64,000 nt of DNA from Paulinella micropora (lineage: Eukaryota > Cercozoa > Imbricatea > Euglyphida > Paulinellidae), in the NCBI GenBank assembly GCA_019918135.1, contig WBZZ01001272.1, positions 132,086 through 196,085 on the forward strand, written 5' to 3'. The notes beneath the pieces are model-generated. The model saw only the letters and a program-made list of their open reading frames with translations. It was not told where the DNA came from and did not search any database. This document shows positions 1-10,344 of the stretch, piece by piece (position 1 is the first letter of the stretch; every line of letters starts with the position of its first letter). The position numbers and the translations under genes were made by a program.

Positions 1-1177
1 GTAAATGAACTGAATAAGTAAATTGTAAATACTATAACCAATACGTACGAATTAGCAACTGTGATAGACCTATCGACCTGCAATGACACGTACCAACGAC
101 GACTGCAGTTCAAATGTAATATGGTTATTATCGCGTAATGAATTGGCAGTATTCGACTGCACAGTATGGACCGAGGGCGATTATTTCTAAATTTGTACAG
201 AACTATTAGTATAGGCCGTGTCAATTTGTTACCGTAATGTAACAATTAATGGGCCATATGTAATCGGAGCGTAACGCGAATAAAATTAAAATTTTGCGAA
301 GTTCGTGACGTGTGAAGGGTCGGGATCATCGATCATAATTGCCCGTCGCGTTGCCCAACGATATCGCTCCATCGCCGATGAGCCGATGAATAGCCTCGCC
401 ATGCCAGTCTGCGGTGCGATAACTTCATTGTCCGCTCGTCAGTCCATGCTGTCGTTGCGCGCTGAACGTGCGGAGTCGAGACGATGCAGATGACGCTGAG
501 TCAAGTCGGGTGCGAGCTTCGATCGCGTAGGACTGTTGCTGGGCTGTTCGTTAGAACCGGGCTCGTCGATTTCTGAATTTGTATCATATATGTTCTATCT
601 CATTTGTAACATTATATGAAATGTGACGTAGAAAAATCCGAGTCGTCAGTACGATTATGATATCTCCAAGTTGAGTTAATAGAAGGTAACATAGTAGAAG
701 CGACATAAATGAAAAATAGTTCCATATATCAAATATTGCATTTGAACATAAAACATGTTGCAATGTCATATATCAAATGTATTACTAACTTCATATGAGA
801 CGTCATTCTCAGTTTAAAAAAAATGAGTGTGTCTATCACATATTCACGTCTTACAACGTTAATCATGCAACTTCATAAATACACAAAATTACTACATTAA
901 AATTAAGATCTGTATGCGTCTATCCGACTTGTGACGAAATCGATCAAGCATTTTAATATTAGTAACAAATAAGAAGTGCTTATGTAAATGAGATGATGCG
1001 AAATCGACAGATCGGTAGCAATGTTACCTTTGTGAGATGTATCTATCCTATACTTCCCTGATTCCGATCGATGTTCGATTCGCGCGTCTGAAAGAACTAC
1101 CTGATTAAGAAAAAATGATCAGTAAGTCAACAATAAAATGCCACATCTGTTGACTATGCTGCTTTCTCTCAAAGGTT
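1..1177. other. No gene recognised; probable LTR/flank of element C
   Basis: AT-rich sequence without a recognisable coding region. Because a minus-strand copia pol ends at 1432 and a polypurine tract lies at 1178-1187, the 3' LTR of that element should occupy part of this stretch. I cannot find its far end, because no second LTR copy is present for comparison. The 62-codon plus-strand frame at 305-493 has no recognisable domain and is probably chance. Confidence 0.4.
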
Positions 1178-1187
1178 GCTCCCCCTG
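1178..1187 (-). promoter_or_regulatory. Polypurine tract of copia element C
   Basis: On the minus strand this reads CAGGGGGAGC, about 245 bp beyond the pol stop at 1432. The same AGGGGGAG core precedes the 3' LTR of element B (8438-8447), and a GAGGGGGAG tract precedes that of element A (19815-19823). It is therefore the likely plus-strand priming site for reverse transcription. Confidence 0.55.
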
Positions 1188-1431
1188 AGCCTATTCTATC
1201 CTGCGGCTAAGTCCTGTGACTTTAGCTCGCTTTCCATGCTCTCTTCTCCCTAAGCTCCTATCTCAGCCAACGAACTCGTTGCATAGCTCGTGCGCTTCTC
1301 AGAGTCGGATCGGGCCTTCTTACACCTGAGTACGATACATGCGTATGCGAAAATTTGCGTAAATTGCGGTTACGAAAATTAACGTATTCGTTGATCACGA
1401 TACACTTTGAAATTAACAATATTACCGTTGT

Positions 1432-2474
1432 TTATTCCATCTTAATCGTGAATTTATCCAAAAGATAATCCATCTGTTCTTTAGGAAGGTGCTTAGTTAA
1501 AACATCACTGATTTGCTCATCTGTACTTACTTTCCAAAATTTTACGATTCTGAGAGTTTCCAGTTCGTGCAAATAGTGTTCTTCCACGAGAAGATGCTTA
1601 GTTCGCGGTCCCGCTAAACCTCGCTGTGCTGCTAAGATTGTTTGTGCATTATCTTCGAACACATCAACGGGATTGTTCTGTGCTAAGCCTATCTCGGTGA
1701 GAATGTTTTTGACTGCCATCATCTCGCGGAGCGCTTCATTAGCAGCGATGATTTCGGCGTCATTGGAAGAAAGAGCTACCTTAGTTTGTCTCTTCGACAA
1801 CCAAGCTACTGGGCTGCCGCCAACGAGTATTACGTAGCCGGTTCGCGACTTACCCGTCTTGAGACACGCTTTGTGCGCGGCATCCGGATAAACGGAAATT
1901 TGTTCAACCAACCTGGATCTTGTGCCCGATTTGAATCGCAAACCCCGTAAAATTTTCAAGTAGCGGATGCATTTGCCTAATCGCGCGTAAGCAACTCCCA
2001 CTTCGATTGTCTGCATAACGCTCGCGGCGTTTACAGCTTCACCGATGTCCGGTCTTATCATCTTCGCTAGAAATAGGAGACTACCGACTATCTGGGGAAT
2101 TGAAAATTGTCTGAGCTTGGCCGAACTGTGCATCGGGGGCAGGATCGATTTTTGTTCCCGGGGTAGCGCTTGGCTTGAAATCCGCGTAGCCAAAGAACTT
2201 GACTACCTTCTTCGCGTATGTGCGCTGGTGCACAATTATCTCTCCGTCCTTCTGTTCGATCTCCATGCCTTTGAACTTCTAGCTACGCCTAGCCTTTTGA
2301 TCGGGAATCGCTTCTCGATGCTATCGCAAAAGTAGCTATAAGCTTTCTCGCAAGGGCCAATGAATACAAGGTCGTCTGCGTGAAAGACACCTATTATGGC
2401 TTTGCTAACGTGTACTCCCTTTTGAATGGTCTGCCTTAAGAGGCTCAAAACCAAGCTCTCGTAAAAGTTCTGCT
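1432..2474 (-). pseudogene. Copia element C: reverse transcriptase end and RNase H (truncated)
   Basis: This is the 3' part of a Ty1/copia pol on the minus strand. Reading from 2474 downward, the RT fingers/palm fragment contains FHADDLVFIG (the YVDD-box equivalent, near 2350). A frameshifted segment with the usual copia RT end follows. RNase H then runs over 2193-1432 with the typical copia signatures: SKRQTKVALSSNDAE, VFEDNAQ, RTKHLLVEEHYL and the final ISDVLTKHLPK. At least three frames are needed to read it, so it is not functional. The upstream RT half is missing: coding similarity stops exactly where an element A LTR begins at 2475, so that LTR marks an insertion or recombination point inside this gene. 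The integrase of element D at 9141-10344 has the same orientation and could be the other end of this element, but the RT N-terminal region is absent between them. Confidence 0.85.
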
Positions 2475-2870
2475 AGTAAGCAATAATATTTACTAAATAT
2501 ATTGTTACCTTTTATGGTCAATTTCACGACATAACATTTATATTTGACCGGATCATATTCATTACCATTTTCATATTTTGTATCATAATTATTATTCGTT
2601 ACGTTGATATTACCGTTATTCACAATTAGTTGCCAGTTAGTATAGATTGGCCCATACTGAATCATCACTTGAATTTCTGACCACAAGATCAGTATATAAA
2701 TTTGTGGTATTTATTTCACTATAAATTTATGGTAAATTAGATTGAGTTTCAGTCATTGGTTTCTAACCATGGATTAAATTCATTATTGTTCCTTCAACCT
2801 TTGATCAAAGTGCCTCAGCGCAAACGATTATTCAAGTATCCGGAGACTAATGTCTACTAGTGTACTTACT
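2475..2870 (+). repeat. Element A LTR, copy 1 (solo 5' LTR of the mosaic element)
   Basis: This 396-bp LTR matches those at 12019-12414 and 19824-20219 at all but a few positions. It starts AGTAAGCA and ends TGTACTTACT, so its termini are a short inverted repeat (AGTAAG/CTTACT) and not the usual TG...CA. It contains the TATATAAAT box and, 21 bp before its end, the ATG used by gag. No matching 3' LTR of this family lies downstream; the element ends instead in a family B LTR at 8456-8755. Confidence 0.85.
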
Positions 2871-4423
2871 GGTTATGGAGCCTTGGATGCGCCCCGTTAC
2901 CAACTCAAGCTACCGAAATTCCCGAAAAGACCCATCGATGAATTTGACCTTTGGAAATTCCAATTTTTCGCTTTTTTATTGGGCGTGGACGCACGCTACA
3001 TACTACTTCTGGAAGACCAAGAATCGCCCTACTCGGTACAAGAGATTGCTGCAATCTACGCAAGTACCAGAACTACTGGACTAAGACCCACCCACCCCGC
3101 CCCTAACAACATTACTGGATCTGGACTGTCAGCACGACAGCAAGACACCTCGACAGCAAGGCAGTCGAGAAGGAGGAGCGATGACGACGAAGACGATGAA
3201 GCATACGGATCGAGACGTGGCGACTCATCATCGAGCAGCTCGTCATCACTGACCAGCTCGTCCTCAAGCAGCCCATCCTCGACCAACCCGTCCTCAGGTA
3301 GCCAAGCACCCGCCCTCTTGCCTACTATCAACGTACCAACTGACCTGGATACACTTTTCAGCCAAGCAGACTACATCAAAGCACAGATCCATGTCCGCTG
3401 CTTCCTTGTGGAAGCATGCCAAGAGTCGACAGCTCTACTGACCGTCCAACGAGCAGGAACCAACCCAGCGGTGATCTGGACAGCGATCTGCGAGCGATTC
3501 GGCAGCAAAGGATCGGTTTCCATCGCTCGCCTACTAATGCAGCTGTTCGAGACAAAGCTGAAGTCAAGCAATGGCCTACCAACATGGATGGAGCTCTTGA
3601 CCCAACGCTTCGAGCGCCTACAGTCAAGAGAAGTGCCTCTACCTGATGAATTCAGAGTCGTATTCTTGCTCTTTAAACTTAAGGAGTGCGCCTCTCTATC
3701 TATGGGGGATGTAGGGGGAACTATGTATTGGTCTCGTGCTGATGCTGACAAACCACGTTATAATGAGATATGTTCACTCATCTTACAAGCATACCATGCT
3801 AACCAACTCTCTGCTGCCTCATCTAGGTCCTCGACAGCCCTGTTCACTTCGGCCACACCCGTTGCTATCAACAAAGACATCCGATGTCTCAACTGCAACC
3901 GACGAGGACACATTGCGACCCAGTGTCGATCCACCTGCATGAAACGAGTCTGCGAGGGCCGACCGAAACACTCTGGGGCTGAATGCCCAGTCCGCAGACG
4001 ACCCACGCAGCCAAACTCGAACACACGTCGCGGTGGTCGAGGGGGAGGACCGAATCAACGAGGACGTGGAGGCCAACCTAGACAGACCAACACAAGACGG
4101 ATTCAACGATCGAGCGGACAAGCCAACGCGACAACCGAAGTGGAAGCCACGGACGACGTCGATGATCCAACAGGCGACCCACCCGAGACATGGCTGATGC
4201 ATTCCGCCGACTCCAACGACGAACGACCCGAACCAGAGGAGGACGAACCATCGCAAGAAGAAGTAGCCTACGTACAAAGGGGAAGTAGGTACAGAAATAG
4301 AGCAGGACCTATCCAACTGTCTCCTCTAACACGCACTTCTGATACCTATAACCCTCCCACCCCCACTGAAGCATCGCCCGCACCGCACCTTGATTACGTG
4401 GAAGACCCGACGAGACGCCCAGA
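2850..4423 (+). pseudogene. Element A gag, 5' portion (joined to element B)
   Basis: The ATG at 2850 lies inside the LTR. The encoded protein is nearly identical to the first 525 residues of the gag at 12394. It has an N-terminal Gag-like region, a Ser-rich low-complexity stretch, a CX2CX4HX4C zinc knuckle (CLNCNRRGHIATQC) and an Arg/Gly-rich RNA-binding-like segment. Family A similarity stops at about 4423, just after the shared sequence for DPTRRPD. The frame then continues without a break into unrelated element B gag sequence up to 4736, giving a 628-codon chimeric ORF. The protein lacks the MYND finger found in the full-length gag. Either template switching during reverse transcription or ectopic recombination could have made the join. 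Confidence 0.85.
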
Positions 4424-4736
4424 CCAAAGAACGCTTCTTCCCCTGGGTAATAAACTATATCAACTGGCTTCGATTGAGGCTGAACGGAAGGAGGCTTTGG
4501 CACAAGGGCGGGCTATGCAAAACACATCAGGTACGACACTGGGTGAAGGTGGTGGCACTGGTGATGCGAGTGGCAGGCAGGGGGGGTCTACCTCTGCGGC
4601 GAGGCGAGTTGGAAGATGGGAAGAAGAACGAACGGTCATCACGTTAGAGAACGATGGAAGGATGGACCCGGTGCCTCGTAGTGGGGGAGAGGAAGAGAAG
4701 AAGCCGCCGAACACCGCCACCTATGGAAGTGGATAG
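4424..4736 (+). pseudogene. Element B gag C-terminal remnant
   Basis: Continuing in the frame of the upstream family A gag, this stretch encodes about 100 residues rich in Gly, Glu and Arg, without similarity to the family A gag at the corresponding place. It ends in TAG at 4734-4736. Its position directly before a copia protease suggests it is the end of element B gag. I recognise no domain in it. Confidence 0.5.
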
Positions 4737-5590
4737 TGGAGGGGTGCAGGATGGTGACGAGCAACCGGCTGGGGGAGATGAACCTGCTCAAGAGCAAGGA
4801 GCTTCGATCGACGGGGCGGGACCTACGGAACATGGCTTTCGGCACGGTGCAGGATGAAGGGCAAGACCTCTATGAAGTATATATGGACTGTGGGTCGTCA
4901 CAGCATATGGTACCTCTGAGGGAAGCGTTAATGGATGTCACCGATGAGGACCCTATGGCGATGAGGGGGATATCTGGGTTGATTGGGCTGAAGGCTAAGG
5001 GGAACACGTCATTCACTGGTATAAACGGTGAAGATGTGCCCCAGGAAGTGGAAATGAGTGAAACCTACGTGCTACCGATGTTGGATCGGGCGCTATTCTC
5101 ATCGGAGCGACTGCAACGCGCTGGGTATGCAATTGTGATGCAGGGCACCGAATTCTTTGTCACGAAACGGCGAATAGATGTAGGCCCGGGGGACAAAGTA
5201 CTGATTGGTATTTCCGACCCAGAAACCTGTCAATATAAATTTACAACTGTAAACCCGCCGGGGTGGAGAAAAGAAAAGAAGGAGTGCTCCCCGTTCCCAG
5301 GATGCAACGCGGCCTTTTGGGCGACGAGCATGAAGCCGACCACTACTGTGGAAATGCAAGAGCTTAATGACGTCTTCCACTTTGGGGAGACGATGGCAAG
5401 GCAATTCATGCGGCAGAATAACTTGGTACCAAAAGGGAAAGGGGGAGTGGTGAAGGTGTGGCTGTATCGGGTGTGCTGCGACTAAGGTGAGGAAGCATTC
5501 CACGTTCGAGGGAGCTTCGCTAACCATCTGTGCGAGGGTGACTGGAGTGTAGACGGCACCGGTCGAATCTCATTTCTTCTCTACGGAGGA
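4736..5590 (+). pseudogene. Element B pol: aspartic protease and pre-integrase region
   Basis: The frame 4736-5485 contains YMDCGSSQHMV at about 4880-4912, the active-site segment of copia proteases (family pattern D[ST]GA.xH; here DCGSSQH). Downstream are the usual hydrophobic protease strand (YVLPML) and a region where the pre-integrase zinc-binding HHCC domain is expected but not clearly readable. The frame ends in TAA at 5485, and integrase continues in another frame from 5591. Broken reading frames show that this pol is dead. Confidence 0.7.
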
Positions 5591-6440
5591 GTGCAATACT
5601 ACCTGCTCTTTGTGGAAAATGTGTCTGGTTACATTAAAGGAAAATGGAATGCTACTCGTGCATCTGAATTTGCACTGCAGCAGCTCAAAGACGTGCTGGC
5701 GTGGTCTGAAACCCAAACAGGCCATAAGGTGAAACAGTTTAGGACTGACAAGGAGTGGGTCTCGAAAGCAATAAAAGAGTACCTAACCAGCAAGGGTGTG
5801 GAGCAACGGCTACCAGTGAGAGCGGACCCAAATAAAGACGCATACGCGGAAGCGGGCATTCACATCGTCTTCTCACTGGCAGCTACGTTGCTGACGGCGA
5901 GAAGTGTACCTGTACTTCCTGCCGTTGGCGGTGGACTACGCTGTGTTTCTGATCAACATGCAGGGACGTGCAGGGGCGAAGGCCACAAGGCACGAGATGA
6001 TATACAACAGACCTGCGCCACCTTTCTCAATCCTGAAGCCCTTCGGATGCCTCTGTGTATACTGCAAGGGTGGAAAGAAGGGACAAGAGAAAGGGGTACC
6101 AGGAGTCTTCATGGGGGTGCATGTGGAGGAATCTGCCTACAAGGTATGGAGTTTCTACGAAAGCAAGCTGGTTACAACTGTGGACATGGCGATGAGGGAC
6201 CCTGAAGTGCATTGTTGGCCTACACTTTACCCAGGGGGCAAGATGGCGTCATCACTCCAGCATGCTTTCCAAATGGCGCACCAAGTGGGAAAAAGTGTCG
6301 ACAAAAATGACGATGTACCCGGAAGATTTTTCACCGACAGTGAGCGAAAGGTGTTGGAATCGCTGACAGACGGTAGCGGTTGGGAAGAGAATGAAGCGAC
6401 GGAGGAAGTGGCAGACGTAGTAGCCCGGGACGCCGTTGGG
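5591..6440 (+). pseudogene. Element B pol: integrase (frameshifted)
   Basis: Two overlapping frames (5591-5890 and then 5904-6300) together resemble a copia integrase core. FVENVSGYIKGKW is the strand after the first Asp, and FRTDKEWVSKAIKEYL carries the second Asp (family pattern RTDNGGEF). NKDAYAEAGIH is where the catalytic Glu is expected, and LKPFGCLCVY is the conserved C-terminal block PFGC. A frameshift lies near 5890-5904. GVFMGVHVEESAYKVW corresponds to the GYxxxxKAYR block that closes copia integrases. Confidence 0.75.
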
Positions 6441-7540
6441 GAAGTGTTCTTGGAGGGGTTACAGCCAGTTCCAACTGACGACTCGGGACTTGTCGAGTTG
6501 GTGGTCTACGACGAAGGGGTGTCTGGGGACGTTGGGGGACAAGAGAAAGGCAAGGGGTTCAGCTGGAGAGGCAGCATCGAATGGAGAAGCAGAGCCTTTG
6601 GTTGGTCCTGTGGGAAATGAGGACGTCAGGAGGGATGCAAGAGGTGTGCCTATCGAATGGACGGGCAGCAACATCGATGTGTCCAACATAGTCGTTGGAA
6701 CGAGGAGCAGGATGCAAACGAAGCCGGGGAACTTTAGGTCCGGTGCATACCTGGTGACGGTTCCGATTCCTTATCGCCAGGCAACAAAGTCGGGGTTGTT
6801 CAACGACTCCAGGTTCGCAGACATAGACAGGCACCTTCGACTAGGGGCTATTGTAGAGCGACATGTGTCCGAAAAGCCGGTGGGGCATCCGTTGGTGCCT
6901 ACTAGGTTTGTCGATTTCGAAAAGAGAGAGACGATGGACGGACCAGTTGTGGATACAAAGTCTCGTATCGCTGGGTTGGGGTTCCGGCAGCCGGCATGGC
7001 AATAACACAAAGTGGACCTGCCGACGTGCAGGGTGGAGATCGTGTGGCTCACGTGTGCGTTGTCGGTCCCACAGGGGCTGGAAGCCTACGGGATGGACGA
7101 GCAGAGTGCCTTTCCGCAAGTTAAGCTTCATGTGCCGGTCTGGTTAAAGCTTCCGGAGGGGTATACACTCCCTAACATCGTTTGGGAAGCGCTTGGGGGA
7201 GTCAGTGGATTGAAGCCCTCTGGGCATATATACTGGAATGAGCGTGTAGTACCGACGCAGGTGAAGATGGGGTTTTAACAGAGTATTGTTGACCCTGTTT
7301 TGTTTGGCCGGGTGGATGCTAAAACGAAGAAGACCGAAATACTCACATACCACGTCGACGATACATGCATGCAGTGGCATCCGAAGACAGCAGGAAGGAG
7401 TATGTGAGTCGGCTCCAGAAGGAGTGGGGCAACGTTAAGGACCTTGGGCCCATCAAGAAGTTTCTGTCGCTCGAATTTGAGGTGAGAAAGGAGGAGGGTG
7501 TGTACACCCTCAGCCTGTCAACGTGAGTGAATTGCAACAC
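6441..7540 (+). pseudogene. Element B pol: reverse transcriptase (frameshifted)
   Basis: Fragments of the copia RT (RVT_2 type) lie in three frames. GAIVERHVSEKPVGHPLVPTR comes near 6840-6905, followed by the region of the first catalytic Asp, degraded here to YGMDEQSAFPQVKLHVPVW (about 7088-7150), where DxxxAFL is usual. GGVSGLKPSGHIYW follows, in place of ALYGLKQAPRxW. The second catalytic box, YHVDDTCM, is at about 7351-7374, and DLGPIKKFLSLEF at about 7441-7480. Frameshifts and a stop at 7276-7278 interrupt the domain. Confidence 0.75.
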
Positions 7541-7542
7541 TC

Positions 7543-8334
7543 ATGACCAGGTTCAAGAGGAGCGATGGACGGCAATGGATGCCGGCTAAGACGCCGTGGC
7601 TACCATCGGGCTCAAAGATGCAGTCGGCCATGCGGGAGTATTCCCCACAGGAGATAGTGGGTAGCTACATCTATTTGAAGGCCAGCGTTCCGGAATCGGT
7701 GTTACCGGTCAGCGTCCTTGCGGAGCATCAATCGAACAGGGAGAAGTTTGATTATTGCGCGGCAAAACAGCTCCTACGATACTTTTTGCATGTGAAGGAC
7801 CGGGGAGTAAGATTTTCATCGAACGGGAACAGAACCATGGTGGCTGACTCTGACTCGTCGCCGCTTAGGAACGGAAGCCGGATGTACTCACGAATGGGGG
7901 GAGTGGTGTTTTTGGCCGGTGGGCCCATCATGGTGCGAGCTTCAACTCAGAGGCACTTGGCTACCGGAACTCAGGAGAGCGAAACGTATGCGGCATCGGA
8001 GGTACTACATGACTTGGAAGCGATGCGTAATGTGATTAAGTCACTTCCGTGGTCGGACGACAACCCACTGAAGAGCGAGTTGATGGCTAAACCGACGCTG
8101 CGTGTCGACAACCAGGCTACCGTGTGTACTGCCCCTAGCTTGATCTTTGGGAAACGAATGCGACATATTGCATTGCGTCACTACCATGTTACCGAGGCGA
8201 TAAGGAAGGGGGAGGTTGGTCTAGAACGGGTACCGTCAGCGGACAATCGAGCGGACGTGTTGTCCAAAGTCATCACCAGTCCATCGACGTTCAAGAAGGC
8301 AGCGGATAGGCTTGCTGGACACCTCTCTAAGTAG
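7543..8334 (+). pseudogene. Element B pol: RNase H and pol C-terminus
   Basis: This 263-codon frame holds the copia RT connection and RNase H. It has the block SPQEIVGSYIYLKASVPESV (position of SLxYLxxxTRPDI) and AAKQLLRYFLHVKDRGVRF (position of ILRYLKGT). VVADSDSSPL is the RNase H first Asp region and TQESETYAASEVLHD its Glu region. LRVDNQATVC and KRMRHIALRHYHVTE follow, then the terminal SADNRADVLSKVI. The domain order is complete and the frame is open to TAG at 8332-8334, so it is the best preserved part of element B. The element as a whole is inactive because the upstream frames are broken. Confidence 0.85.
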
Positions 8335-8455
8335 ATAGAGTTGATACTAAGCAAATAAGTCAGTAATATCATTGTACCAGTATGACTAAGGCATGGAGTA
8401 CTCAGGACAAGTCCATAGGATCTAACTGCCTCTGAATTTAGGGGGAGCATTACAA
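8335..8455 (+). promoter_or_regulatory. Element B 3' untranslated segment with polypurine tract
   Basis: This short noncoding stretch lies between the pol stop and the 3' LTR. The tract TTAGGGGGAG at 8438-8447 is the probable polypurine primer site, matching those of elements A and C in form and position. Confidence 0.6.
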
Positions 8456-8755
8456 TGTAGTGAACAGTAATTTCTGACGGTAGTTACAATTTGTAATGAT
8501 TATCGTTAGGACTGATTCTCATATTATTATTTCAATATGACTGACATTACTGACTTTACTGATTTTTACTGTAGACCGTATTAGGACAATTACTCAGGTC
8601 AGCCGACCTCGTGCTTCAGTTTACCGCCAATAAAAGAGCGGCAATTCTGTCCTCTCAGTAAAATCTCACAATCTGCTCAACCATCAACTACCAAAGTGAA
8701 CCGGCTCTAACCCGGCCTCTGCCAACTAGACCGTCTACCGGAGTTTATTATTACA
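8456..8755 (+). repeat. Element B 3' LTR
   Basis: A probable 300-bp LTR bounded by TGTAGTGAAC (8456) and TTATTACA (8755), with canonical TG...CA ends that form part of an inverted repeat (AATGTA/TACATT, if two flanking bases are included). An AATAAA-type signal lies near 8630. The start is inferred from the polypurine tract 8 bp upstream and the end from the terminal inverted repeat. There is no second copy in the window to prove the borders, because the 5' side of this element has been replaced by family A sequence. Confidence 0.5.
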
Positions 8756-9140
8756 TTTCGCTCTTCTCTCATGCTGTGCTTGAGGATCAGATGCATCTGT
8801 GAGTGCGTGTGCATGTCCTATTCCTGTGTTGTTTGTCTGTGGGGTTGTGTCGGTGGGATGGGGTGCAGCTGTCGGTGTGGTGTCGATGTCCTGTGTTGAA
8901 AAGCTATCTTGTGTTTGTGTGTGTTTGCGATCTATGCTGACTTCCCCTGTGTCCCCTCATACATATAACACTGTCCTTGCTGACTATCTGACTGACTAAC
9001 GTCATCGACATTGTCGTATGTGTCGTCATCGTCATGAGTCTGTGCCGTGTCCTCTTGTGTGTGGGTGGTGGTGGTGGTGGTAGTGGGTGTGGAGTGTGTT
9101 TGTTCAACATCGACATCCTTACTCTCACTCTCCCCCTCAG
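8756..9140. other. GT-rich sequence without a recognised gene
   Basis: The plus strand is strongly G/T-rich (TGTG runs, GGTGGT repeats near 9060-9090), so the minus strand would encode Thr/His/Pro-rich low-complexity protein. It follows the integrase of element D in that element's sense, so it probably corresponds to the disordered linker between copia integrase and reverse transcriptase. No domain can be assigned. Confidence 0.4.
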
Positions 9141-10344
9141 CTACATCCTCATCTCACTTGACAGTTCTGGATGTGCTTCCTTCCCTATCACGTACGGGTT
9201 AAACCGCACGTTTCTAAATCCTGTTACTACTTTCCTACCGTCCCACACTCTATATAACTCTCTAAATAAGTCATACCCTACTAGCATAGCTTTCTTTCCT
9301 CTAAACTGTCCCTTTCTACCCTTGCCTGTATACATTACTTCCATACAGCCTATCGGTCTAAGGTGTTTTAAAAACGGTTTCCTTCCCAATAACTGCTCAA
9401 ATGGGGACAGTCCCTTCCTAGGTCCTTGGGTGGCAGGCAAAATGTTATGTAGAGTGGTTGCCGAATGCTCCATCTCTGCCCAGAAAGAAATGGGCAGGTG
9501 GGGATGGTAACGCATGGCTCTTGCGGCCCCAGCCGTAATGTCATTGGCTTTTTCAGCGATAGGGTTACCATCTTTGTCCCCTGTTGCTGACGTTTTCCAA
9601 ATAAACTGACTAGGCTTCCACCACTCTATCACCTCTTTCGGGACATCAAACCCTTGATCACATCTAATTTCATGTACTTTGTTTCCTGTCTGTCTCTCAT
9701 AAAATGCTACCGCCTGCTTAATGCAGTCAATAAATTCGTTCTTATGCGCCAGATAATAATCCTTAATAATAACGAGTAATAGTCCGTGACCGAAAGTTTG
9801 TGTCTCTTACCGTGTATTGACAGTGCTGACCACGTTCCGGTGTCTATATGTAATACTACTCCTGGCTTACTAGCTCTCTCTATCTTATTAACTTTAAACC
9901 TAGGCAACTGCTTTGCCTTACCTATCATGCATGATTCGCAAAATTCTACTTTCATCTCCTACTAGCTTTATGCCTAAATGCATTTGCCAAAGCTCTCATC
10001 TTTTTAATGCTATAGTGTCCACATACATAATGGAACAATTCTATATCTACCTTTCTAATCGCACCAGGCTTACAGGGATAAGACGCACCAGGCTTGCAGG
10101 GGTCGTCCAGGAGGGGAAAAAAGTGGATAGGGGAAAATCTGTTGCCAGCCTGTAACCAGGCAGGACACAAAGCATTTCTTTCTGCCACAAAAACCCGTGC
10201 CCGCATGGGCTTCACGCACATCAAGGTACTTGCTGAACTTTAAGCTCCACGCGTCACTCAGGTCTCTGCACGCAATTCCAGAAACCCCTTTCCAAACATC
10301 GCACAAAGCCGACACACACACATCTCCTCCTCCATAACCTACAT
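9141..10344 (-). pseudogene. Copia element D: pre-integrase and integrase (fragment)
   Basis: Minus-strand copia pol fragment in several frames. Reading from 10224 downward, the pre-integrase zinc region has LFHYVCGHYSIKKMRAL and then FCESCMIGKAKQLP (histidine and CxxC parts of HHCC). The integrase core begins with LHIDTGTWS (first Asp, about 9850). A second Asp lies in IRCDQGFDVP (about 9645-9665) and the Glu in GNPIAEKAND (about 9560). The late block PFEQLLGRKPFLKHLRPIGC and the final YRVWDGRKVVTGFRNVRF end at 9141. Frameshifts near 9700-9780 and 9955 break it. Upstream (10225-10344) there is no certain domain. It could belong to the same original element as 1432-2474. Confidence 0.8.

Noticed and set aside
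1432..10344. Elements C and D as one minus-strand copia split by insertion of the mosaic element
   Set aside because: Orientation and order fit, but the N-terminal half of the RT is missing between them and no shared junction sequence was found, so they are listed separately.
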